The notes under the pieces: generated by a model
Told to the model about the DNA's origin: nothing
The model's database searches: none
What the model saw: the letters and a program-made list of their open reading frames with translations, nothing else
Shown: positions 52,318-63,496 of the stretch, in pieces
Position numbering within the stretch: position 1 is the first letter of the stretch
Layout of the letters: every line of letters starts with the position of its first letter
DNA from: Tubiluchus corallicola
Taxonomy: Eukaryota; Priapulida; Priapulimorpha; Priapulimorphida; Tubiluchidae
Length of the DNA: 64,000 nt
Assembly (NCBI GenBank): GCA_030141605.1
Contig: JAQGDQ010000105.1
Span: 498,001-562,000 of the forward strand
Direction of reading: 5' to 3'
Made by a program: the position numbers and the translations under genes

Positions 52318-53639
52318 CTTTATCAAGAGATAGAATAGTAGTATCACACACTGTATCTTTCAATAATTTTTTCAAAAATTAACGCTGACTTATCCACACT
52401 CCACAGCATAGATCTTGCGAATTCTACTGCAATACTAAAAATTATGTATAATTTCTTGTACAGGGTATGAAAAAACTAAATTGTGTCACAGTTATAGCAA
52501 AATCTAAGTCTAGTGATACTAATAGCCAAGTCTAGTGAAAATCCCTTATAAACATCCGAGAGGGCACGACTCTCAGTTACACTACCTATTATCATGGACG
52601 TAGAGCTGTTTGCATAAAAACTAAGATGGTAAACTTATGTCAGTTATATTACGGCTACTGTGTTCGGTGGCCTGAATTTTACTGGTCAACTGGTAAAATT
52701 TGTAATTATACGTTAAGAGCACTAAATAACGCTGTGAAATAACCAGTCATTCGTAATAATTGTGAGAAACATATGAGAAACGTGAAATAACTGAAAAGTC
52801 CCACTTTTTTGTAAGTGGACTTGGTGTTTTTGAAAAACACACACTTAGGGTGAAATGTGTCAGTGTAAAACTAAACCTGTAAACCATGGGTACAATGAAA
52901 CATGAAAAGAAGAGAACATAAATTTAAACTTGAATCTTTACATATTTACAAAATGACTAAGAGCAATATTAAACAATTTAAAATGTTTATACGCGAATTC
53001 TACATTATTGTGTTGATGAGATTGATTTTCAAACCTCCACATCATTAGCGTTTTTAATTTTGCTTTGAATGAAGTTTGTGATTTATACGTTTGATTCCAA
53101 GTGGCGAATTCAACAGCTGTATATTTTGTTTAGATGTATTAGTGTAGTGTTTTTTATAAACATCTGTCCTCCCTAAAAATGACAAAATTCTGATATTTCT
53201 TCATTGCAAAGATAATTTTTAAAGAGAAGAACTGGAAGAATAATTAATAAATATTCTACAATAAAAAATAAATCGCCACAACTTTTCAGTGGATACTGTG
53301 AAATTTTTCAGAAAAGTTAAAAAAGAGCAAAATTCTACTACGAAAATGCACTTGTATTAAATTTTGTTGAAATAAATACTCAATTTATAAAATTTTTGAC
53401 TCCAAATATCCCAGAAAGAAAGAATATGAAAAAATGGAACTGAGCCTCCACTTGAGGTAGCACATTTGAGATTAGACCGATCATTAATGAATTATTTAGC
53501 ATAAACTTATGAATAATCATGTGCTAAATGTTGTTTACCACATTAGAACGCTTGCATGCGCAATTAACCGATTATATCGGAAGGAAGAAATGTGAAGTTT
53601 ATATTGAAGCTTCCTCGAAGTAAATTTTATTATAGAAAT

Positions 53640-53925
53640 TACTATCTCCAGCAAGGAGGTTATGCTTTCATCGCCATCTTTTTGTTTTTTCTCTGCTTGT
53701 TAATTATATTATTAATTATAATGCAGCCGGGCGCACAACGTTATGACTAGTGTGACTTTTATGCTGAATGTCTGTTTAACTGTTTGTCTTTTTTCGTAAG
53801 TCGTAAATTTTGAAACTCTCCGTATAAGTTAGCATGATTAGGGTACATAAATTACTTAACCAATTTCCACAAAACTCTAGTGGGTGGTATAGGATAAGGA
53901 ACAATTTATTAAATTCAAGGAATCC
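53640..53925 (+). repeat. Dispersed repeat related to the copy at 42757
   Basis: Begins CTCCAGCAAGGAGGTTATGC, then GTCTGTTTAACTGTTTGTCT, then CAATTTCCACAAAACTCTAG and GTGGGTGG. The order matches the 42757 repeat, with more divergence. Confidence 0.5.
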
Positions 53926-54118
53926 ATGGATTCCTAGATCAGTTATGTTCAGTTTTTAATTTGATATGTTATTAATTTAGTCATTAAAAAATTGACATAA
54001 ATTCACTGCTGATATCAGCTAGAGTGTCTGCAAAATGAATTTCGTGAGAAGAATCACAGTCTTCATGCATGGCTGCTTCTATGTGTATATCTGTATAATT
54101 AATTTCGCTGGTATGTTT

Positions 54119-54120
<2 letters not shown>

Positions 54121-54168
<48 letters not shown>

Positions 54169-54170
54169 AT
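54121..54170. repeat. (TA)n dinucleotide run
   Basis: About 20 TA units at the left border of the GC-richer insert 54171-54760. Confidence 0.9.
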
Positions 54171-54760
54171 TCGAGGCTACAGCTTCGACGGCGGCACCAT
54201 TTGCGGCGATCTATATATCAAACGAAAGGTCTCGATCTAATGTCGTGCCATTGGGGTTTATTTTTCGAACCGGGCCCAGCGGGACGAATGGGGGGGGGGG
54301 CGAAAAACCTCCAAAAATGGCCATTTTTCGTCCGTTTTTTGCAAAATTATACCTCTTATTTCTGAAGAACGGGAACGGGCCGGGGGCGGTGCTGGCCATG
54401 GATAGATAGACCGTTCAACGGTGGCTATCGTTGGCTATCTAGATTTCGCAGGAGGGCCATCGCGTTCCTCAACGGGCGTTTTCCCGTGATTTTTTCGAAA
54501 AATTTTGGTCAAACAGCCTGTAGAAAAAACGTTCTAGTGGCGCCTGGTGGGACTCTCGAAAGGAGATATATAGCTCTTTAGAAAGAGGAAGAACAGGGCT
54601 ACACGATGATGTGGGCTATATTTTAGTACACGTCCACCAAGAGGAGTACCGACGAATTAATCAGATGTTCTAATTTTGGCAATTTTCGCTTGGAAAACTG
54701 CTGAGGCAAAGCCATTGTTCTGACGTCATCCATTATACTCTGTCTGTAACCTCATAACTT
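54171..54760. repeat. GC-richer anonymous insert
   Basis: Base composition differs sharply from the surroundings: CCGGGCCCAGCGGGACGAAT, a 10 to 12 base G run at 54291-54300, and an inverted pair around AAAATGGCCATTTTT. There is no convincing protein. It is followed by TA runs and by the Helitron-like ends, so it may be the body of a mobile element. Confidence 0.45.
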
Positions 54761-54846
54761 TAATTCAGTAAAAGCTGCTGCTGGCTTGGCGTTATGAATG
54801 AGGACTATGTAGGATGTTCGCGTATTATTGATTATAAGTGTACTTA

Positions 54847-55845
54847 TACGCAAAATTTTTTGCGTGGCCTTCGCCTGTCATATATATATTAATTGTGCTG
54901 ATATATATATATATATAGCCTCGTTGGTTATAGCCAACCAGCTATAGCCTCGTCGGTTATATATCCACCCAAAATTTTTTGCGGGGCCTTTGCTAGTCAT
55001 ATATATTAATTTCGCTGGTATATTATATTGAGATTGAGAAATTTCGCGGCTGTTCCAGGCATTGTTGTCACCCGTCGTTCTACTGTGTTATAGATTTTAC
55101 ATGTAAATTTTGTTAACTTCTTATCATCTGAGAAGCAGCAAACAAAACTATGTAGAATGTCCGTGCATTATTGGTTATTGGTAGGCAGACTAAGAGCATT
55201 TATTATCGTACAGTTTTGACTTTGTGCAAAATGTTCTGAATGGTTTCGCTGTGATACTGTATTCTTGGTGCTGGTGCTGTTGTCGTCATCATCATCATCG
55301 CCATCAACATCATGATCACCATCATGATGTGGTGGTGTGCTGTGGGTGTTGTGCTGTGGTTGGTGTGGTGGGGTGTGCTGTGCTGTGGATGGTGTGATGG
55401 GGTGGGGTGGTAGGGTGTGTGTGAGGTTGGTGGAGTGGTGTGGGTGATGTGGTGGGTGTGGTTTAGTGTGGTCTGAGTGGTGTGGTGTGGGTGATGTGGT
55501 GTGGATAATCTGGTGGGGTGGTAGTGTAGGCCATGTGGCATGGGTGATGCTGGTGTAGTGTGGTGGGTGTGGTTTTTTGTAGGTGGTGTTGTGGTGTGGT
55601 GTGGTGTGGCTGGTGTGCTGTGAGTGGAGAGTTGGGTTGGTGTGATGTGGTGTGAGTGGGGTGGTGTGGGTTGTGTGTGTGGTGGGTGTGGTGTATTGCG
55701 TGGTGTTGTGTGGTGTGGTGTTGTGTTGTGTTGTGGTATGATGTGGTGTGGTGTATTGAGAGTGGTGTGGTGTGGGTTGTTGTTGTGAGTTTATGCGCAA
55801 TATTCTTTTGCGGGGTTTGGCTAGTTTGTAATTAATAAAACTGCA
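54847..55845 (+). mobile_element. Helitron-like 3' ends, three related copies
   Basis: Three related termini. At 54848-54865 there is a perfect hairpin ACGCAAAA-TT-TTTTGCGT followed by GGCCTTCGCCTGT. At 54968-54997 there is AAAATTTTTTGCGGGGCCTT then TGCTAGT. At 55796-55825 there is CGCAA, a 7 nt loop, TTGCG, then GGGTTTGG and CTAGT. A GC-bearing hairpin 8 to 10 nt before CTAG with a T following is the classic Helitron 3' end. The first copy has CCTG in place of CTAG. No Rep/helicase protein is present, so these would be non-autonomous. Confidence 0.5.
55322..55780. repeat. GTGTGG-type minisatellite
   Basis: About 460 bp almost free of C on the plus strand apart from a few CTG words, built from GTGGTGTG and GGGTGTGG units without a fixed period. 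A short CAT/GTC run precedes it at 55284-55330. It ends directly before the hairpin/CTAG terminus at 55796-55824. Confidence 0.92.
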
Positions 55846-57393
55846 CCACCATTTAAAACTTATTTTAACGTAGTTTTAGTTTCTTGTTACTTTAGCTTCC
55901 TTAATTTTTGGTCAGTAAAGAGCTCCAATTGCTAGTGTTTCTATGTAACTGATCATTTATCAATATTCTGCGTAAGCACTTTCTTGCTCAGACTACAAGG
56001 TGAATAATGACCCTTAGAAGTTACATTACTGGTGTTACTTATTAAAAATACATTGCTTCTTATTTAATTTACATAGATGCGGGGAGCGCATTAGAGAATA
56101 ATAAAATCAATGTACAAATAGGTAGAAGAAAAACTGGCCGGTGAATCTTTTTTAATTTGGGGCACACAAATAAGGTGAAGCCGTTAATTACTGGTAATTA
56201 TAGATAACAAGTCTGAATCAAGACAAAATGTTAATTTTATTCACTATAATCTCTAACACATAGAAACAAATGATTAGCACGACTTTAATTTACATAAAGT
56301 ATATACATTAATTAAGTCATTTTATATAGATCAAGATACATGAAACATAACTATGATACATAATTACTCAACTACATGCGTTTTGAAATGAAGGGGCATA
56401 CAGTGCGAGTTTGGCAAAGTAAATTAAAGACCATGCTACTTTCCATAAATTACAGGGTCATCCAGACGAACATTACCTCCAAATTCTTTAATAAATCAAA
56501 CATTTCAAGTCAAAAATACATAAAAATTTAACGGTGTTATGACGGCGTTTTATAAAATATAAAACTCTCAGAAATTTAATTGCTGCGAATTTTATATTTT
56601 TTTGGCTGAACTAATTAAAAAGGTGATGTTCAAAATTGCATTTCCATAACAAAAAGGAAATTTTTTCTAAATTTATTTTTTTAAATGAAAAAGAAACTTT
56701 ATGTTCATATTTTCCTTATCTATATAACTCAAAAAAATTATTTTACATACTGTCCTATTTCGGCCACTAAAATTTCTTTTTATTTGTTGTGTAAATACAA
56801 TTTTAAACGTCACATTTTTAAAAAAACTCTACCAAAATAAAACATAAAACATCAAATTTTCTTGTGTATAATATATATACGTTATTTTTTAAATTTTTAT
56901 GCCTTTTTTGCTTGTATTTTTTGTTTTATTAAAATATTCGCAGGTAATATTTTATCTGGACAAAACTTTATATTCTTATAAAACATTTGCTTAAGCACTT
57001 GTTTTCCTTCATTACGTAATTCCGAAACATAGTAGATTTGCACTTTCGTGATCTAAAGAGGTCGAATTCGTAAAATAACATCAAGTCTGTACGTGCAGCT
57101 CTAAAACTGTAACATTTTGCAAATGATCCAATAACAATAGAGCAAACTTGTAAAGCTGAAATTTTAGCTAAAATAACTCAGAAGTAAAAATCTATCTTAA
57201 CTTTCAAGATTTCTCTCGAACGTGTAATAAGTCAAAAATTATTTATTACGCTTAAAAACACTGGATCTACATCAAGCACACTTTAAAACTAGTTGAAAGC
57301 ACGGCAGCAATTTTACCTATTAGTAATCACTATTAACAAACAGAATTGAAATGAGGGTATTAGGAATTTAAAAACTTATTTGCTTCTGATGTC

Positions 57394-57399
57394 TTTATT
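57394..57399 (-). terminator. Candidate poly-A signal for the mGluR gene
   Basis: Minus-strand AATAAA about 625 nt beyond the stop at 58024. Chance occurrence is likely in this AT-rich stretch. Confidence 0.25.
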
Positions 57400-58023
57400 T
57401 TCAAAGGCCGTTTGTTTAATCTGTAGCTGATGTTACATTGTGTGGTTGAATTGCACTCACTGTTTGAAAGTAACGCAGGCCAAAACCCCAAATAGTTTTG
57501 GAAAAAACCAAAATAGTTAATAACTGTCAGAAGATCAATGATTTCTCAATTAAAAAATTCAATCCTAACACACAAAAGTGAAGATACACCACACTTTCAG
57601 TTCTTGGGCCTTTAAAATGAAGTAAGTTGAATATCAAATAAGCAGGAACAGCTTTTATACTTCACTTTTAAACAAACCCGATTCTTCTCCCAACTTTTGT
57701 CACAATTGTTATAATAACGTTTGCACAATACAAGTAATAGGTACAGGTTTAATTATAGCGAATCAAAGAGTATATAGTCGTAATAATGAAAAATTGACAC
57801 TTTTTAACCTTCTACTCAATCTGTTATATTATTTACTTTACTGACAAATATCTCTGCAATTTAAACGCGTTAGGTGTCAGAAAATTATCATTGACTGCAT
57901 GTTAATGTAAAAAATTGTGGAAGCTTTTATAAGTCTTTCCCCAACACTGAAGCTAAGTTACCAAAACAATGCAAAGAAAGGTTAGCAGATGTTGACAGCT
58001 CGCCACAGGATGCCATCTTGAGG

Positions 58024-61000
58024 TTATAAGAGAACGTCTCCTTCACCTATGGAGTCGGGATCAAACTTTCCCAGGCTGTTCAGGGTTTGTGTACTGCACG
58101 TGATACCGTTCTCACTGTAGTTGCTGATGGTTTGTGTAGCGCTGGTGCTTCTACTGATGCTGCTGAGCGACCCTGCAGGACACAGACGTTGTGTTAGTTC
58201 CAGGTCTGTGAAAGGCAAACAGATAAACCCAAATTTACAATGAAGTTCATGCTGAAACTATTAGCATGCATTCAAATTGGGCACATAAGGGATTATCCGC
58301 ATAAGATTATCTACATATGGCCAAAAATACACACACGATACAGTCATACAAGCTTTTCATTGCATAAATATACCTAGAATGAGATTACCCTACATTAAAT
58401 AGCAATTTTTGTCATATTTAAAAAAGATGCATGTATGTCATATTATACTTGAGAAAGTCTTGCCAGGTTAGTCGTGCGATTTATACAAAAAAGCAACAAT
58501 TATTAAACAAACTCTAAAAACGACTTTCTAGCATGATTAGTAATTATATCATGTTACAGGTTCACTTTCAGTGCTCTCGGCCCTTGCTTTTCGGTTCACT
58601 CTATCCATTGCCCGTCAGTCCAGACGTCCCTTGTCATTCCATGGGGACGTTCATGCCTTTGAACCGTCTTTCACTCTGCTTTTTATCGTCATCTGTTTAG
58701 CGCAAATAGTGTATAACTTTAGGCTGAAGTTGTCTTAGGATACAGTGTTTGCGTTAAAATGGGCATTTTCATTAAGGATCAACTGGGTTGAAGGACCAGT
58801 GAAAGAGGGACACTAGCATGTTAAGGGAGCAGTAGTAAACTTAGAGTCAACTGAGGGAATGGTGACAACGCGCCAGGAACTTCACAAGGAACAGTAACAT
58901 GGATCCATAAATTAATGCTATCCCAGATTCATTTAATGACAATCTGTTTTTGCACATTATAATGCACATTGTTTCACACTCACAATCAACATTAGACTCA
59001 GTTAGTTGTTTTGCATCAGCTGCGGTTATTGTGACATGCATACAGTTGTTAGTGCCACTTTTTATGAAAGTTTGTGTTAGTGGTTTTCGAAGCGGTCAGT
59101 TAAGTGTACCTCTTTATTATGTTGTTACAACAAAAGTACCACAGACGTTTAGCACTTTATACCATGTAGACTAATGTTGGTCCTCCTATTATTCCATTCA
59201 GATATAGATTTTCTGAAAGGTAACATTTTTCCGATTAATATCATTTGCCCTAGTTGTGCCAGGTTAATGCAACCTGTCACAAATGTTTATTAAAATTATG
59301 ACGTCATTATGACAGCGTGTGAGGAATATAACAAAAACAACCACAGCCACCACTTCCATTATTCCATTAGCTCATGGGTGATAACTTATTACATAGCGTC
59401 GACACATTCCCGGATAGTCAGGGAAATGTCATCTTGTGTCCGTCAGCAGCCCAGTGGCTAAACTTTTATTTGCCGTCCTTGCGGGAAACATTCCTATCAT
59501 CAAAGTTATCAGGAAGAAGATTTGCTCATACATTTTGAGAAGTCGGCCATAATTTAATCACTTTGTTGGCATTAGCGGGAGACAGCTTCGTCGAGACTAT
59601 AATGTAATTCAAGCGTGTTTGCGAACTATCGCGGGATTGGGTTAGGCAGCCGATCTGCCAAATCGCCCATGAATTATGTATTCTATGCAAAAGCAATCTG
59701 ACGATGCTGCTTGACAAAGTTTTCATCAGATCTGATTTTCTTGGAGCAGCCAGACGACGGGGTCAAATGACAGTCTCCGAAAAGTTTAACGTGTACCAGC
59801 AAAACCGCTTAAAATGCAAACTACATGTATCAAAACCATCACATTTTAAAATGTCAGGCTCTCAGCCGAGACGCATAGCCTCTTGCTAGGTTAAACATAT
59901 TCAGCTTCGGCACCTCATCTGTTGAGAAGAATTTTGTGTGTAAGAAGGACCAAATGCACTCTTGATGCTCTCCACCATACTTATTAGTGGAAAGCATCAA
60001 TGTTTTTGAAGCCAAGGTTGAACAAAAAAGAAAATGAGTAAAAGTCGGTACTGCGTTTGAGTTTGAACTAGGATCTTTTCGGTTACAAGTCAAATGTCAT
60101 GTTCATTAGACTACATAAATCCTCCTTTATGATCATGTGATGATTTTGTTTAACAGTTTATGTTTTTGTTTTACAATCTTATTATGCTTATTATGCTAAA
60201 AGCTTATTATGCCCATGGTAGAACATCTGCTAACTTATGGAATTATAATTATTTCAAAACCTGGAAGAATCCTTAGGTAGTTGGGTTTTAATGATTTATA
60301 AACTAAATATTAAAATTACAGTGAAACGAGCTGAAATTTAAATTCTAATTTATCGGAAAGAAAGGAAATGACGAAAATTTGCGGATGAGTCTTGAACAGA
60401 TACTTTGTCGTTCTCTGTACAAGTCCAACTCTGTCGTCACTCGACTTCATAGCCTATTGCGATGAAAAATAGCGTCCCAGCACAATGTTGCTGACATGCA
60501 CAATTGATAAAGGTAGCATGTAACAAAACATTAAGAAACGTGATTTTGGCGTAGCACCTACCGAGATCAAACCTTTTAGATAAAATTCAAACGAGTCTTT
60601 GCAGTGAAATCATAGGTTTTAAGTTGCGTCGTTCTTGACACTGAAAAACAAAAAGCAGGAATCTTCTCGGCCCTTATGAGGGCTTTCCACCGCCTCAGAA
60701 GCATTTAAGTGAATTAAAAACAAGTAAAACTTCGTATCGAACTAAGATCATTGGCTAATAAGTTCTGAAGGTAGAAAATCAAATACATTGTCATAAACTC
60801 ACAGTACTTTCAATTCATTAAATGTAGATGTCATTTTTGCGCATTTTTATTGCTTAAGATTGCATGTTCCGTAGGTACAAAGGGCTATTGCATATGTTTG
60901 CAATAGCTCTATGGCCCATGCACTGATTTTCCTACTTTTTACAAAATTTCTTGAGCAAAGTGATTATTAAGTTATAATTAATTAATACTAACACTTCAAT

Positions 61001-63496
61001 ACTTACCATCTGACTGTGTTCCCGAATCGACTCTATAACATGAACTGGTGGGTGGCACTGAAGTTTGTAAAGTCTTTTGAGTGGTATGTGTGGAATTTGC
61101 TGGCTTATTGGGCATCATTGATTGTCTAACATTGCGTTCTGGATGCAGCAAAATGATGTACAGTTTTGGCGTGAACAAACATATCAAAGACACAGTGCCG
61201 CTAAGGCTAATAACAATGCACATGGTAATAAGTCGTACAGTTAAGTTGCTAGCTGTGCTAAAATAAATCGGTATAAAAGCTAACCATATTATACACGTAG
61301 TGTACATTGTGAATCCAATAAATTTGGATTCATTAAATGCTTCGGGTATTTTTCTTGTGAGCACAGCATATACTGTACAAACTATCATCAAACACACTGG
61401 ATAAGCGCAAACAATCATATAAGTTGCGTCCTTAGAAGCCGAGCAAATCCACTCATTAGATTCACGTGTTGGATAATAGGGTTCGGCTGTCGGGCGCTGC
61501 CAGAAAATCCAAATTCCGGACACGGCCACCTGAATGGACACCAGTCCCAGACAGATGATGATCTGTGAACGAGGACTGATGAAACTCGGCCGCTTGGCTG
61601 AACGCTTGCCACTGTTGAATATCCTAGCTATACGATTAGTCTTAGTCAAGAGAGCGGCATAGCAAATAGAAAACGAAAAGCCGACACCAAACATGGCTGC
61701 TGTGCAAATGATGTCACTAGGCTTCGCCACTAACAGAAATGTTTGGATATAACACAACAAGATGCCGCACAGTAGCACAAAGCTCAACTCTCTTCCAGAT
61801 GCTTTTACAATAGGTGTGTTATTGTACTTGATAAATACAGATAGAACGGAAATTGTTACAAAGATTCCACAAGTGGAAAATACCATGGCACTTATGGACC
61901 ATGGCGCATCATAGCGGAGGTATTCCAAGTGAATGGGTTCACATATGGTTTTGTCTGCATTTGGCAAGGTACCCAAGTGACATGTCTTGCAGGTGGTTTC
62001 TGTTTCAAGAATCTGATATTTGGTGCAGTTGACACAGATCCAGCAACACTCATCACCTTCTTGAAATTCTTTGCGTTCTCCCATATTACACGGCAAAGAG
62101 CAGACAGAACGGGGAATGCCAGGCTCATAAGCTTTGAACTGGACTTTTGATAGATCCAAGTCAAGCACACCGTCCTCATATGTCCCCACCGTTACCCAAT
62201 CAAAGAATTCCTTGTTGAATACACTGGAATTGCTAAACCTTCTATAATGGATGACATTGTATCGCTTCGGACCATCGCCGACCTCCTCTCCATTTTCGTC
62301 TTTTGCAAACTTGAAGTAATCACCAGTTAACCCTGAAAAAGTTTTTACTACTGCAGTTATGAATTCTCGGAAAAATTAACACCAATAAAATTATGATATA
62401 AGCACTGTAAAGTGCACATCCTCGAGCACAAAGATATTCGTGAACAGGAATAAATTGTGACAGTGACACAGTAGTCATACATATCCAGAAGGCTTACAAC
62501 TAACTGATGGCAAGTAGTTAATTTATACTTTTGCTCACTATTTTTGGTGAGAATATTTTTAAAACCATTTGGTCCCCTGCTACTAGCAGAAATGAATAAT
62601 TATAGTAGATGAGATCATGGAATCCAGGCCTAGTATTATTATAGAGGATCAGCCCACAACTCGCAGAGATGCTTTGCCACTTTCGCATATTTGCACATCT
62701 TGCTGCAACAATAAAGCTAGTTTTCCTCCGAGCAAGAGCCGCTTAGTTATCTGTGGCTTAGCAATCTAGAATATCACACAGGCAATATATACTAGGGGAT
62801 TTCACATTTGCAATGATTAATTGCAAATGATGCTTAAGCACTTGATAACTAACCAAAATGTTGCCCAAGCAGTTGCTGCATTATGGTGTTTGATAGATGA
62901 GAAATATATGTTACCTCATATTACACTACTTTAATTCAATTCAATGAACTTCAGTTGTTACGCACCTTGAAATTCCACTTTTCGCAGATATTTCAGTAAT
63001 GTAGCACCATCAGGAGCTTCCATCTCCTCACACAGCCCAACCATGTCTCCACAGAGGTCTCTGTGCATGTCCCTCAAGGCATAAGAGAAAGAAAGAACAG
63101 CGTCACTGACAAATTGAAGCTGTGCCTCGAAGTCGATCTCTTTCCCATACTGCTCGTAGCCGGTGCACGTTTTGGGATGATTTTGGTTCCATGGCGTGTT
63201 TGTGCTGTTTGGAAACTTGCAGCCGAAATAGTGCTCCCAGTACTCTACGAACCATGGGTTGCGCTTATTGTTAAACACTGTCAGATTCCGGAAGTAGCTG
63301 GCAAAGCCCTTGACGGGACGAGCTCGAGGTTGAATGCTGAGTGTTCCCTCCACTTGTTCTTCCTTGTTGTTGAACACCAGGGATCTAGAACTCCAGCCAT
63401 CACTACCTATCCACTGGAAAATACGTGTTGCTTTACGTCTCCTTACTGCTTTCATGAACTCGCTCACTTCTTGATCAGAACCAAAAATGATGACAC
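58024..63496 (-). CDS. GRM: Metabotropic glutamate receptor (class C GPCR), C-terminal three exons
   Basis: Partial mGluR, 678 residues visible; exons 62966-63496, 61007-62332, 58024-58205. The 5' part (N-terminal lobe and signal peptide) lies beyond the window. The first exon carries ligand-domain lobe 2: GSDGWSSR, NNKRNPWFVEYWEHYFGCKF, and LCEEMEAPDGATLLKYL. The second exon holds the rest of the lobe, the nine-cysteine domain (CSLPC, GDECCWICVNC, TTCKTC, TICEP), and seven helices with TKTNRIARIF, FIGFTMYTTCIIWLAFIPIY and FTPKLYIILLHPERNV. The last exon encodes a Ser/Thr-rich cytosolic tail ending GEGDVLL; there is no PPxxF Homer motif. mGluRs are dimeric plasma-membrane receptors coupled to G proteins. 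Features of groups I and II are mixed, so no group is assigned. The conserved Lys before PDG is Glu here. The minor possibility of an alternative acceptor in the last exon remains. Confidence 0.93.
60047..60125 (-). repeat. tRNA-Thr-like sequence in an mGluR intron
   Basis: On the minus strand the order TGTAGTCTAATGAACATGA (D arm), GACTTGTAACC (anticodon TGT) and TAGTTCAAACTC (T arm) follows threonine tRNA. Stems are imperfect, so it is a pseudogene or SINE head. Confidence 0.45.
60382..60465 (-). repeat. Second tRNA-like sequence in the same intron
   Basis: The minus strand reads AGGCTATGAAGTCGAGTG, then GGACTTGTACAG, then CTGTTCAAGACTC, in tRNA order and spacing but with weak stems. Possibly a diverged relative of the copy at 60047. 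Confidence 0.35.

Larger units (their letters stand above)
52318..58023. other. Gene-poor repeat-dense region
   Basis: Between the pentraxin start and the mGluR stop I see no gene. 52.3-53.6 kb is plain AT-rich DNA (the pentraxin promoter side). 53.6-55.9 kb is packed with repeats listed separately. 56.0-58.0 kb is AT-rich and probably includes the 3' UTR of the mGluR gene. The frames through the satellite at 55.2-55.8 kb (His/Thr/Pro-rich) are artefacts. Confidence 0.55.

Noticed and set aside
52085-52375. 96 aa frame starting MKKLLKDTVCDTT near the pentraxin start
   Set aside because: Crosses a good GTAAGT donor and is out of frame with the signal peptide; the shifted ATG at 52315-52317 joins exon 2 correctly.
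55168-55800. 210 aa His/Thr/Pro-rich minus-strand frame
   Set aside because: Translation of the GTGTGG satellite; no start context, splice logic or homologous domain.
60883-60906. Short hairpin GCTATTGCA...TGCAATAGC
   Set aside because: Nine-base stem, too short to support a microRNA or structured RNA call.
61892-62179. Minus-strand frame overlapping the mGluR cysteine-rich exon
   Set aside because: Shadow frame; the conserved receptor reading is in the neighbouring frame.
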